From contig CM017573.1 in the NCBI GenBank assembly GCA_007844125.1, positions 10,018,710 through 10,082,709 on the forward strand: a DNA stretch of 64,000 nt, in the 5' to 3' direction. A program made the translations under genes and the position numbers. Each line of letters starts with the position of its first letter. Within the stretch, counting starts at the first letter, position 1. This document shows positions 32,313-43,420 of this stretch, piece after piece. The notes under the pieces are model-generated. The model was given only the letters and a program-made list of their open reading frames with translations, was not told where the DNA came from and searched no databases. This DNA comes from Sinonovacula constricta. Taxonomy: Eukaryota; Mollusca; Bivalvia; Cardiida; Solecurtidae.

Positions 32313-32866
32313 CCCCTTTCGGTTAGATTAAGTCTGGACTATTTATACTATATATAAAAACATTGTATAAAATATATAAGTAAGTTTCACGCATTGTTTT
32401 CAATAACATGTTCATGAAGATTTTTTATACCTTAGCAAGGGGGAAATAACTACAGTGGACCTTGGCCGTACTTATCTTTCACTTAGTTGTTTTGGCACCA
32501 ATTTGACAACAAGTTGGTGTCAGTCTTCTGCTTAACTCATGTCCACTTCATTGAACGCAGAATTGTACAGTTTAAGAAGGAGACGTTGTTTTTCACAAAA
32601 GTTACATACCACAGTTTATCTACACCATCTTTCATTGTCTCAAAATATGAGTATTTTTTTCAAACCAATACTCCAGTGCTTGCAGCAGTTTCATTTTCCT
32701 ATATATATATATACATATCCTATGACCGCAGAGTTTATATTTACACTATACTACATATTTGCTACTTAAAGCTTCCATGTACTTACCAAAAGTAGTAATT
32801 TAACCTTCAGGCTTCAAGTCTTTCCCCAGTGTATGTACGGCTGTCTTACATGTATGCCTGCAACAA
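32313..32866. other. No gene recognised
   Basis: Two overlapping plus-strand frames at 32487-32795 run through an ATATATAT stretch and look spurious. No repeat is identified. Confidence 0.35.
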
Positions 32867-33260
32867 ATGAGATGTTTGTTTATTGGGTTTATCATCCCAC
32901 CAACAGTATATCCGTTATCTGGAGACGGTGTCCACTTGAAGCAGATATAGTGCTGCCTTCACTGTGTATAGCATGTTTGTTTATTGGGTTTATCGTCCCA
33001 CCAACAGTATTTCAATTATCTGGAGCCGTTGCCACTTGAAGCAGATATAGTGCTGCCTTCACTGGGTATAGCATGTTTGTTTATTGGGTTTACCGTCCCA
33101 ATAACAGTATTTCAGTTATCTGAAGACGGTGTCCACTTGAAGCAGATATAGTGCTGCCTTCACTGTGTATAGCATGTTTGTTTATTGGGTATATCATCCC
33201 ACCAACCGTATTTCAGTTATCTGGAGACAGTGTCCACATGAAGCAGATATAGTGCTGTGA
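32867..33260 (-). repeat. 101-bp satellite array, about 3.9 units
   Basis: The unit has TTTCAGTTATCTGGAGACGG, TGTCCACTTGAAGCAGATAT, AGTGCTGCCTTCACTGTGTA and TAGCATGTTTGTTTATTGGG. The same unit follows SINE-C at 36.2, 60.8 and 63.8 kb. Here the SINE body is absent and the array abuts a 64-bp array. Confidence 0.85.
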
Positions 33261-33261
33261 A

Positions 33262-33643
33262 ATTTTTTACCTAAAATCATTCCATATCCTGTTGTTAGGC
33301 ATTATTATTCTAATAGACAGGTAAGATTTTTTACCTAAAATCATTCCATATCCTCTTGTTAGGCATTATTATTCTAATAGACAGGTAAGATTTTTTACCT
33401 AAAATCATTCCATATCCTGTTGTTAGGCATTATTATTCTAATAGACAGGTAAGATTTTTTACCTAAAATCATTCCATATCTTCTTGTTAGGCATTATTAT
33501 TCTAATAGACAGGTAAGATTTTTTACCTAAAATCATACCATATCCTGTTGTTAGGCATTATTATTCTAATAGACAGGTAAGATTTTTTACCTAAAATCAT
33601 ACCATATCCTGTTGTTAGGCATTATTATTCTAATAGACAGGTG
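33262..33643. repeat. 64-bp tandem repeat, six near-identical copies
   Basis: ATTTTTTACCTAAAATCATT starts at 33262, 33326, 33390, 33454, 33518 and 33582, an exact 64-bp period. Only a few substitutions separate copies, so the expansion is recent. The unit also holds TGTTAGGCATTATTATTC and AATAGACAGGTAAG. Confidence 0.95.
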
Positions 33644-33699
33644 AAATTATTACACAATATTAATGTTAAAACCACTACAAATAGTAAAAGTTCATATTA

Positions 33700-33740
33700 C
33701 AGGCAGTTTCGGACAGTTTGTACCAATTTTTGTTCTCTCA
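33700..33740 (+). mobile_element. MITE-1 end fragment
   Basis: GGCAGTTTCGGACAGTTTGT and ACCAATTTTTGTTCTCTC match the family terminus with changes. The copy stops at the 20-bp array. Confidence 0.5.
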
Positions 33741-34868
33741 ATCAATTCATGAATATAACCCATGAACTCAACTTATGAGGTCATGACATAACTCATAAAC
33801 TAATGACGTAACTCATGAACCCATGATATAACTCATGAACCCATGATACAACTCATGAACTCATGAACCAATAACTCATGAACCCATGATATAACTCATG
33901 AACCCATGATATAACTTATGAACCCATGATATAACTCATGAACTAATGATATAACTCATGAACTCATGAACCCATGATATAACTCATGAACCCATGATAT
34001 AACTCATGACCCCATGATACAATTCATGAACTCATGAACCCATGATATAACTCATGAACCCATGATACAACTCATGAACTCATGAGCCTATGAAATAACT
34101 CATGAACCCATGATATAACTCATGAACCCATGATATAACTCATGAACCCATAATATAACTCATGAACCCATGATACAGCTCATGAACCCATGATATAACT
34201 CATGAACCCATGATACAGCTCATGAACTCATGATATACCCCATGAACCCATGATATACCTCATGAACCCATGATATAACTCATAAACCAATGATATAACT
34301 CATGAACCCAGGATATAACTCATGAACCCATGATATAACTCATGAACCCATGATATGACTCATGAACCCATGATATGACTCATGAACTCATGATAAAACC
34401 CATGAACTCATGATATAACTTGAGGTCATGACATAACTCATGAACTCATGAGCCCATGATATAACTCATGAACCCGTGATATAACTTATGAGGTCATGAA
34501 ATAACTCATGAACCCATGATATAACCCACGAACTTATGATATAACTTATGACGTCATGACATAACTCATGAACTAATGCATAACTCATGAACCCATGATA
34601 TAACCCCTGAACTTATGATATAACTTATGAGGTCATGACATAACTCATGAACCCATGATATAACTCATGAACCCATGAACTTATAACTTATGAGGTCATG
34701 ACATAACTCATAAACTAATGACGTAACTCATGAACCCATGATATAACTTATGAGGTCATGAAATAACACATGAACTAATGACGTAACTCATGAACCCATG
34801 ATATAACTTATGAGGTCATGAAATAACTCATGAACCCATGATTTAACTCATGAACTTACAATATAACT
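33741..34868. repeat. 20-bp minisatellite, about 55 copies
   Basis: The consensus is ATAACTCATGAACCCATGAT, with variants ATAACTTATGAGGTCATGAC and AACTCATGAACTCATGA. The repeated TCATGA and CATG palindromes make it cruciform-prone. No coding value. Confidence 0.95.
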
Positions 34869-34904
34869 GATCAACTAAAGATATAATTTATATAACATTA
34901 TATT

Positions 34905-35002
34905 AACATTTTTACGACTTTGGTATGTTGTGGCCCGGGTTCAAACCCGGGGCCTCCCGTACCTGGAGCTGACTCTCTACCAATTGCGATACCAGGTCCA
35001 GA
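34905..35002 (-). mobile_element. SINE-C tRNA-like head, body truncated
   Basis: On the minus strand GGACCTGGTATCGCAATTGG, TAGAGAGTCAGCTCCAGGTA, then a T-arm CCCGGGTTTGAACCCGGG (perfect stem). Only the first ~25 bp of body (CATACCAAAGTCGTAAAAA) follow before the minisatellite. Confidence 0.65.
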
Positions 35003-35466
35003 TGACAAAATAGATGAAAATAATATCAAACAACATACTGCCAGATAGTTTTCCTATCATGCCAACAATCTTTTCATTGTCTGGAGATTATGTTTATAAA
35101 AAAGAAGTAAATAACTCATTTACAACTCATTAATAACTATGCATACAGCTAATTTAAGTAAACTTTTAATTTTCAAAGTGATTTAGATTAAATTACCGAC
35201 CCCAAATATACAGTAGCAATTACACAGTTTAAAGTTTCATCACATCAACTTGAAATAGACAAGGTACCCATAATAATACAAATAGAACTGAAAAGATTAT
35301 GCATAACTGTAATTTAAATGGAACAGCAACAAATTACCACTTTTTACTTATATGCCCTAAATTTTTACAATTACATTTTCTTTATTTAAAGGTACTATTA
35401 TACCTGGTCTACTAAGCAAAAGTTTGTTTTATTAATGAAAATAAACTCAAAAGGAATTAAAAGAAA
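35003..35466. other. No gene recognised
   Basis: The interval is AT-rich between the SINE-C head and the next 101-bp array. Nothing is recognised. Confidence 0.35.
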
Positions 35467-35467
35467 C

Positions 35468-36238
35468 ATTTCAGTTATCTGGAGATGTTTTCCACATTAA
35501 AGCAGATATAGTGCTGCCTTCACTGTGTATAGCATGTTTATTTATTGGGTTTATCATTCCACCAACAGTATTTCAGTTATCTGGAGACTGTGTCCACTTG
35601 AAGCAGATATAGTGCTGCCTTCACTGTGTATAGCATGTTTGTTTATTGGGTTTATCATTCCACCAACAGTATTTCAGTTATCTGGAGACTGTGTCCACTT
35701 GAGGCAGATATAGTGCTGCCTTCACTGTGTATAGCATGTTTGTTTATTGGGTTTATCATTCCACCAACAGCATTTCAGTTATCTGGAGACGTTATCCACT
35801 TGAAGCAGGTATAGTGCTGCCTTCACTGTGTATAGTATGTTTGTTTAATGGGTTTATCATTCCACCAATAGTATTTCAGTTATCTGGAGACGGTGTCCAC
35901 TTGAAGCAGATATAGTGCTGCCTTCAATGTGTATAGTATGTTTGTTTATTGGGTTTATCATTTCACCAACAGTATTTCAGTTATCTGGAGACGGTGTCCA
36001 CTGGAAGCAGATATAGTGCTGCCTTCACTGTGTATAGAATGTTTATTGGGTTTATCGTCCAACCAACAGTATTTCAGTTATCTGGAGACGGTGTCCACTT
36101 GAAGCAGATATAGTGCTGCCTTCATTGTGTATAGTATGTTTGTTTATTGGGTTTATCATTCCACTAACAGTATTTCAGTTATCTGGAGACGGTATCCACC
36201 TGAAGCAGATATAGTGCTGCCTTCACTGTGTATAGCAT
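35468..36238 (-). repeat. 101-bp satellite array, about 7.6 units, continuous with SINE-C
   Basis: The same 101-bp unit as at 32867 repeats with a strict period and joins directly to the SINE-C body at 36238. Three overlapping 62-codon frames (35525, 35626, 35727) are exactly 101 bp apart and are by-products of the period. Confidence 0.9.
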
Positions 36239-36445
36239 GCTGTGAACACCTTGCATGATACCACACCCAGTCATATTATCCTGACACCGGACAAACCAGT
36301 CGTGGAACTACCCTTATATTTGCTTGAGCGTTAGCAAGGGAGCTATACCACTACCATTTTTTACGACTTTGGTATGCCACAGACCGGGATCGAAACTGAG
36401 GCCTTCAGTACTTGGAGCAGACACTCTACTGACCTTTGCTTTTTG
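36239..36445 (-). mobile_element. SINE-C, head degenerate
   Basis: The body (TGATACCACACCCAGTCATA, TTATCCTGACACCGG, AACTACCCTTATATTTGCTT and TACGACTTTGGTATGCCA on the plus strand) matches 60860-60980. The tRNA head near 36380-36440 is degraded (GACCGGGATCGAAACTGAGG). Confidence 0.7.
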
Positions 36446-37178
36446 TCACTTTATTAAAGCATGCATTTTGTCTTGCTGTAAAACACCATATGTTTTAATG
36501 CAATAAACTGTTGAATTTGCGCTGAACCTAACAGCATAGCCAGTCACAGTGACATTGTCCTGTCTAAGCAGTTGTGGAAATACTCACATAACAGCCCTTC
36601 TACCTGGCCAGGGTCAAACTAAAGGTTTCAATACTGCAACTGTATAGAAATAAAGGTTTTAAGTGGGATATTTTTCATTAAACAGGCTGTTTTTATATAT
36701 GGCCATTCTCAGTTTATGGTTATTGTGTTTCTGATTTGTGTTTCTGATTGTGTTTCTGGTTTGTGTTACAATATTTTAAACCTTTCATTCATAGTATTTG
36801 TATATGATTGTGAAATTTTACCAAATTTATTATTTTCATTAAAACAGTTTAAAGTATTTCTAATACATGTATGTTTCATCACTTAATTGTGAATCCATGG
36901 TCAAACCAGTCAACAAAGTAATGCAGATTCTCCTAAAGATAAGACTGATAATAGTGATTGCTTCACAAAGGCATAAAATGGCCAATGCATGAGTGAAAGG
37001 GATAATATTGAAGGGAAAATGGTTTTATTATAACTGTTTTAATGGAAACAATTAATTTATCAGATTGACTCCAATATTTCATCATTGATTTAATAAAATG
37101 TACAGCTTACAAGATCAAACAATTGATTTGTTACATCAAAACGACACAGTTATTGGTGATGTCCAGCTAATTAAAAAA
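36446..37178. other. No gene recognised
   Basis: The stretch has AT-rich, T-rich words and a short GTGTTTCTG repetition at 36722-36765. No exon is seen. Confidence 0.35.
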
Positions 37179-37460
37179 GGATGGGATGGGATTTGCCAGC
37201 ATTGTTTTGCTGATACTGCACAGAGACATTTCTATCATTATAGCACAGGGACACTTATGAGGTGCCCAGGGACTGACCCCGGTCAGTCCATTATACTGAC
37301 ACTGACAAGTCAGGCGTAATGCTGTCCCCTTAGCCCTGAACGTTAGGAGGGAAGCCACTTCTACCAACTTTAAAGTTTTTGGTTTGACCCAGCCGGGGTT
37401 TGAACCTTTGATCTCCCGATTCGCAAGCCGACGCTCTACCAATTGAGCTATTGCGGCCGG
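37179..37460 (-). mobile_element. SINE-A copy
   Basis: The minus-strand head CGGCCGCAATAGCTCAATTG has an intact A box (TAGCTCAATTGGTAGAGC) and B box (GGTTCAAACCCC). The body and TCCCATCCC tail match 29499-29779. Flanks share ATTAAA...GGA, a plausible short target duplication. Confidence 0.8.
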
Positions 37461-37461
37461 T

Positions 37462-37640
37462 TTTATTAAAGGAGGAAGACCTGAGAAAAATGTTTAAGCA
37501 GAACCACCGGCACACTGCAGGTCAGCTGAACGACCTCCACATATTAATGTTTCTCGCCCAGACTGGGACTCAAACCCACGCGGTGACGGTCTGACGAGTT
37601 ACAAGTCGGTGACTCTAACAACTTTGCCACAAGCACACCT
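37462..37640 (-). mobile_element. SINE-B copy, 3' end replaced by SINE-A
   Basis: AGGTCAGCTGAACGACCTCC, TGGGACTCAAACCCACGCGG and GAGTTACAAGTCGGTGACTC follow the family order (reverse). The head ends GTGCTTGTGGC on the minus strand. Confidence 0.65.
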
Positions 37641-38100
37641 CAAAACTCTCGACAAACTATCAGTACTGCAACAACGTATTATCCTAGTACCAGGGATGGA
37701 ACCAGAGGAGAGAGAGAACCAACCAGGTAAAAGAGTAAAGTTGTGAAAACACACACAAGCTTAAAAAATACTAAGCTTTTAAAGAATTTTGTCTGTTGAC
37801 TGCTTAGGTCAAAGTTAGGGTCGCTTACTGTGTAAATATATCTAGTATTTACTGCAATAAAGTTGAATGAATCTTGATTCATACAACCATACCCCCCCCA
37901 ATTTTCTGGATTCTGGATCTGCCCTTGCCTTCCTCAAATTTAATGGAAAACTTACTCTCTTTCTTGGAAGGTCTTAAAGCATAAATGTCAAAGAATACTA
38001 GTTTTTGTAGTAAACATAAGTTGTTTAATGTTTTTTAAAGGTTTTCTCAGAATTAAACATTTTTGATGGTTTATTTTTATAAATGTAAAGTTTTTTTCAA
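37641..38100. other. No gene recognised
   Basis: A 67-codon minus-strand frame at 37679-37882 has no family. A T-tract precedes the acceptor-like site at 38100. Confidence 0.35.
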
Positions 38101-38599
38101 GGTTTCACTAGGAGTAGAAAGACTTTTAAAAACCTTTAGTCTTTCATCGTCGGAACCCACAGCTACAGAATATGTTTCACTCCATTCATACACTGTGGGA
38201 TTTTTATCTACAACATCGCCATATTGAGAGTTAAATTTGAATTGATATCAGCCAATCAAAACAACGCTTACATTTCTGCTATTCGTACGTGTGGAGGAAG
38301 CTAAGTATTTGGAAACTTTAATTCTCTTTGCATTGATGTCATTTTAAAAGGAAAACCAAATCAATGAAAAAACAAGCTTTATCATTGGATTGAAATCTTC
38401 TTAGGATTATAAAGCGAACAATGAAATATTACCAGAAATGGTGAAAAGTGAACTAAATATCCCACAGGCGATGAATGGAGAGTAACAGATGTTAGTCTTT
38501 TAATCCCTTTGCTTTGTTATTTCCCAAGATACTGGACCAAGAACATCCAATTAATCAAATTGTTTTGAACTATCTTAATACAGGACCAACCAAGAAAAA

Positions 38600-38870
38600 T
38601 GTTTACCACATATCAAGGCTCTAGCTCTTGCAGTTTCTGACAAGAAGATTTTCTAAGTTGTCCTATACAGCCTTCTATGGAAAATGGAAATGGAAAATTA
38701 TTTTAACATATCTTTTCCCCTGGCTACTAAAGCTTCTGAGAAAGTTTAGCTGAATTTGGCTCAGCAGTTTGTCAGGAGATGTCCTTTAAAAAATGTTGAC
38801 AGACGCATGATTCCAAACGATGGTGGGCGATTACAATAGCTCACCCTGAGCATAAACTTGAGCTAAATAC
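38600..38870 (+). mobile_element. Dispersed repeat (relative of 17.9 kb)
   Basis: TCTTGCAGTTTCTGACAAGA, AGATTTTCTAAGTTGTCCTA and TGGGCGATTACAATAGCTCA form a recognisable repeat block with ill-defined ends. Confidence 0.35.
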
Positions 38871-39389
38871 TTTTCTTTATATGCAGCATAAGTAAAACAT
38901 ATTTGCTTTACATACTTTAAGCTTAAAAAGCAGACTAACAAGCTATTTATTAGGAGTTGATAAAGCTAGAGTGCACAAGCAAGGTGAAAAATGTAGGCAT
39001 GGTTCTAACATACTTTTGTTGTTGAAACTTAAAACTTAACTCTGCTAAATATAAAATGACCAGGCTTAGACAAATAGTGCAGATAAAGATATCCCATCTC
39101 TGACTGGGTTATGGCAGATCTGGATCTATATTTTAATAAAAGAGTCTCTTTGAATATGTCTAGATACATAATCACTGAAAATAAACCATTTATATGCATT
39201 CGCCAGTTATTAATGTAGCTTGAGAATGACTAACTTTACCATTTTTTGTTTACAAGGGACACTACTCTGACTACTTAAATTCCATTGTGTTACCTCCCTT
39301 GTTGGTGAGAATTTGGCATATTGCTATTGCATAAAAGCTATGAGTTTCCCACTTTTTGAACTGATAATGGCAGCATGTGTAGCTGGATG

Positions 39390-39481
39390 ATAGGGAGAGA
39401 ATGTGTAAGAGGTCCGGTTAGCTGTCGGTAGAACATTTGCCCTGTTAGCATCCCGGACTGGCTGCACACTTTTCTTCCTAT
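39390..39481 (+). mobile_element. tRNA-like repeat, copy 1 (decayed)
   Basis: ATAGGGAGA (39390) and TCTTCCTAT (39473) bracket GGTCCGGTTAGCTGTCGGTA and GCCCTGTTAGCATCCCGGAC. It is a deleted version of copy 2 and lacks a B box. Confidence 0.55.
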
Positions 39482-39624
39482 GTAACAATGGAGCCCAACA
39501 TAAGTGACCCGCGGGCATTATGGTACAAGTGCTTGAGAAGTACATAGGAGTTGCATCTAGAGCATATAGTCTGTGGAAATTTGTAGACGAATTTCAAGTT
39601 GCAAGGGGTGTATTTGGCCGGGTG

Positions 39625-39736
39625 ATAGGGAGAGACTGTGTAAGTGTTCCGGTTAGCTCAGTGGGTAGAGCATTCGCCCTGTTAGCGAAGGGTCTCAGGT
39701 TCGAGTCCCGGATTGCCTGCACATTTTTCTCCCTAT
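39625..39736 (+). mobile_element. tRNA-like repeat, copy 2, with 9-bp inverted ends
   Basis: ATAGGGAGA (39625-39633) and TCTCCCTAT (39728-39736) are perfect inverted repeats. Between them lies GTTCCGGTTAGCTCAGTGGG with a good A box, an anticodon-like arm TTCGC/GCGAA with a CCTGTTA loop, and a B box AGGTTCGAGTCCC. The acceptor strands do not pair well, so a working tRNA is unlikely. Confidence 0.6.
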
Positions 39737-39904
39737 GTAACACATGCACATACATTGTACAATGTTAAATATGATGACAATGAGTAATATTGCTTTAGCA
39801 TTAAAATAAGCAACTTAAATGTATAATATTTAAAATATTTCTTACATTCAATTCTCATTTTTTGAAGAAAATAGAGAGAAATGAGAGACATTTAAGAACA
39901 GTCA

Positions 39905-40460
39905 ACCCTGAATATTCCCAAAATGCAAGTTGGTCCTTTCATTAATTTTACTTGTTTTTTATGCTTGTGCTCTTTGGAGTGTATGTTGACTTTTCTGCCT
40001 TTTTTGTGATACCCAGGTTAAACATTATCATCAATCACTTCCATTTTAAATAACATATCTCTATAAATATTTAAAAGAATGCTAAGCTTATATTTATGCT
40101 AAGTAATTGCAAAATCTACAATAGAAAAGGCGATAAAGGCCAAAAATTCCAACTAAAAGGACCTACCTATGATGTTAACCATCAACTCACACTTCCATTT
40201 TCTTTTCTCTTTTTTACAGGACCTCGTAGAGTAATCTGTAGAATAAATAACATATCTCTATAAGTATTTAAATGGAGTTTAAGCTTATATTTATGAAAAA
40301 GTAAGACATTTCACTGTTTGTAATTGCAATATCTACAAAGAACAGGTGATAAGGTTCAAAAATTCCAACTAAAAGGACCTACCTACTGTTTGGAATACAA
40401 TGATAGATAGTATCTAACAAGGGAGACATTTTTTCATTTCACTAATGTACCTCATTATCC
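39905..40460 (+). mobile_element. Family-3 repeat copy
   Basis: GCAAGTTGGTCCTTTCATTA, TTATGCTTGTGCTCTTTGGA, AAAATTCCAACTAAAAGGAC, CTACTGTTTGGAATACAATG and AACAAGGGAGACA follow the order seen at 20090-20710, with one fewer tandem unit. Confidence 0.7.
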
Positions 40461-42190
40461 CCAAATTTATCACCTATGATTAATTTTTGGGAAACTCAAA
40501 ATGGAAGGGATTAGAATCTTTTTATTCAGTCTCACAACTGTGTTAAAACCTGCTAAAAATATTTTTTTCAAAACAAAATATCCATTTCAATAGTTTTATG
40601 TTTCTCAGTCTTTTGATAAAATTTTAACAAATTAATTTGGTTAGGCTCAGAAAATAGTTCATATGAAATATATATATATTTTGTAAAAGAAAGAACATTA
40701 GCCCTACAATAACTGGACTAGTATCAAATTTAAAGTTTTCATTTAATATATATAAAGAAACAAAAACTGATTCTTAACTCAGACAAAACTGGGCAACTGT
40801 GCCACTTTTTACTAATTTATAATGTATACCTATGTTGATATCTGTAACAGATACACAAATACAAAATACCATGTACACTTCTTTGTACCCTTATCTATAC
40901 ATATACCTTTGATATTAATGTTACCATGTCAAAATGAAAAAAACAAAAACTTTTTATATCAATGCATAATTCCCCTTACATCATTAATAAGTTCTAACAA
41001 AAATGTGCACTACTAATATTTATTGTAAGGTGGATAAAAGGATAGGTCCCCGACCTGCCCCCACCTAGGATGAGGATAATAAAAGTTTATAACAAAAATA
41101 AAGAAAGAAATTCACACACTGATGCTAAGATGTGAAAATTAAGTAAAACTTATTGAAAAAATCACCAAAACGAATATTCGAAAAACTAAATGATCTTGGG
41201 TTGTGAAAGTGTTAGTGAAAAGCTAATTGCCTTAAAAAACATGTAGTTAAAACTAATTGACATCAAATGATATGTGTTGCTCTGGACATGTGCTCCTTCA
41301 CTATGCTTAGCATATACAAGTAAACGACTTGGATATATTTTGATTATTCTTTAATTATGCATTTAGCCACATGTCACATGATTTTCAACGAACACATCAG
41401 CCTGACATTCCTAACGTTAATCCCCACTATGTTCAATGGATTTGTTAGAAAGTAAATTTTAACAAAAAATTCTCGATATGACAAGCATTATACAACAAAT
41501 ATTGAAGTGTTAACGGACAATGTACGACAATAAAATTTCCTGTGTCGGAAATGGGATTTGTGCATATTGATGGACAACTTAGATCTAAAATGTCTACTAG
41601 TTGAACATTGAAATTTCCCGTGTCGAGCAAATCGGGAATGGATTTTCCGCACCCCTGAGAATGAAGAGTACAACTGCCTTAGCAAACCACTTTGAGACAT
41701 AGGTTAGAGTTATACAGACTGGTCGTGGTCGGGGCGAGAACTTTTAGGTGGGGTGGTTTTCCAGGCAAGTGATTTATCCGTAAACAATTTATTAATTGAT
41801 TTATTGTTAACATTGGTGAAAATGAGGAAAATTTCCCCAAATCGGCAAATAAAAACCGAACGGTAAAGCCGTCTTTAATCATATTCTGTATCACTAAAAC
41901 GCAATGACCCATTTGTGAAATCGATGAAATGGTGATTTTCTATCGCAACAATGTAACATTCAGAAAAAGAATTTATAATTAATTTTTCATCTTGCAATTA
42001 CTGTTTATATATTCATATAGTATATTAACTCTCAGATATTACATATGAAAATATGATCCAAAAGATTTAAATAGATTTCCCTTTTGCACATTTCGCTAAT
42101 GAAACTCCATTGCGTACTTATGCCATACCGGAAGTTAAAAACTTAACGGTGATAGGATTCGTCTGCGAAACATTGTAATATGTTGAATTT
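40461..42190. other. No gene recognised
   Basis: The stretch is AT-rich. Small frames at 40822, 41445, 41488 and 41679 have no recognisable family. Confidence 0.35.
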
Positions 42191-42201
42191 GAAGTGTTTC
42201 A

Positions 42202-42429
42202 ATGGAGCTCAGCAAAAAAAAAGAAAAAAAAGAAAACCTGAGCCCGACAAACAAACAAATCAATCAGAAAATAGAGTATGAAGGATGCCAGCATTTGTTT
42301 AAAACCCAGTGGCAGAAAGATCGGCCTTGGTTAAGATACGACGAAGGCCCCGGCTTGATGTTTAGCAATGACATTTTTCGGGCAAGTGAATTTTCCCAGT
42401 GGCTTGCCCAAAGGGGCAATAGATTTTGA
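42202..42429 (+). pseudogene. Possible TTF-type zinc-finger relic (hAT/KIAA1586-like N-terminus)
   Basis: A 75-codon frame starts with a Lys-rich leader. It then has a stretch with W...RPWLRYDEGPGLMF at residues ~37-55. This resembles the W-x-x-x-x-PWL-x-YD-x-x-x-x-x-MFC core of TTF-type zinc fingers found with hAT transposases and their domesticated relatives. The Cys expected after MF is replaced by Ser, so zinc binding is probably lost. It could be a decayed element or one exon; I cannot decide. Confidence 0.35.
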
Positions 42430-43147
42430 AAAAAATTAAGGCGAAGGCTGATAACTTATATGAAATAAATAATTTAAATTTAAAAATGGGTCTTCTTTCT
42501 GCTTATGACAGACTTTTTAGGTCCATGTTTATGCATAAATTAAATATATGAAAAAAAACATTAAACTACCACAATTTGTACAGTTTCAGAAAAACCTTTA
42601 AATTGAAAATATTATTATTATTAGTCCACATAAATTAAAATAACTAAAGACTGAAGCACCATGAACCACAATTATACACCTCTCTACTGTATATAACTTT
42701 ATGCGTGGTACAATTCATCTCAAATATATCACTCTTTCCTAAAAACTCGCACCAAAAACAAACAGATTTTGTTAAAAACTAATCAAAAAAAGAAATCATG
42801 AATAAGAAAATTGCATGCTATGTCATCACTTCCGATTGACGGCGTCAATAATAGTCGGGTACAAAAATCACTTCAGTAATTAACTTTTCGTACCTAAACA
42901 CTTTATTATATAATATGAATTGAAATTTTTTAAGAAACCTAACTTTTCGTTAAAACGATTTTTCTTTTTGTAATAATCAAATTTCTGTGATAATTTTTAA
43001 CTAGAAATTGAAACATCTGTGATATAAACCTTGCAATAAAAAACACCTGTCATATCAACTTCAACTTTGTACTGCCAAAAGTCAATACTGACTACATAAG
43101 GCAGGCGCAAGTCCTGAACATTGACAATTTAAGACCAATAATTTAAA
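42430..43147. other. No gene recognised
   Basis: The interval is AT-rich non-coding sequence between two transposon relics. Confidence 0.35.
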
Positions 43148-43154
43148 ATATCAA

Positions 43155-43420
43155 TTAAAAAGCATAAAACTTATTTAGGCCACTTGCAAATGCAGGTACA
43201 GTTGGGGCATCCTTAATCTCAGTCGGTAGTCCGTTCCAAAGTCGTATAGCCCGCGGAAAGAATGAGTTCATGTGGTGTTTTGTTTTTGAGTGGGGAATAA
43301 GGAATTTGTTGTTTCGTGTAGTTGTGAGATAACTGTGATCGACATTGACCTGTTTGTTATGTATTTTGTGTAGCATTGTGAGACTGGCTTGATTTCTGCG
43401 TTGCTCGATTTTAATAATTT
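43155..43420 (-). pseudogene. LINE (non-LTR) C-terminal fragment
   Basis: The minus-strand frame contains SFFPRAIRLWNGLP followed by EIKDAPTVPAFASGLNKFY. This matches the well-known C-terminal tail of animal Jockey/CR1-like polyproteins (SFFPR-x-I-x-x-WN-x-LP ... AP-x-x-x-x-F). Upstream codons (QRRNQASLTMLHKI) fit the same family. It is 5'-truncated, as dead LINE copies usually are. The reverse transcriptase is not present here. Confidence 0.7.

Noticed and set aside
39646..39720. Working tRNA gene
   Set aside because: The A and B boxes are good, but the acceptor arms do not pair and the anticodon loop is out of register. It is treated as a tRNA-derived repeat.
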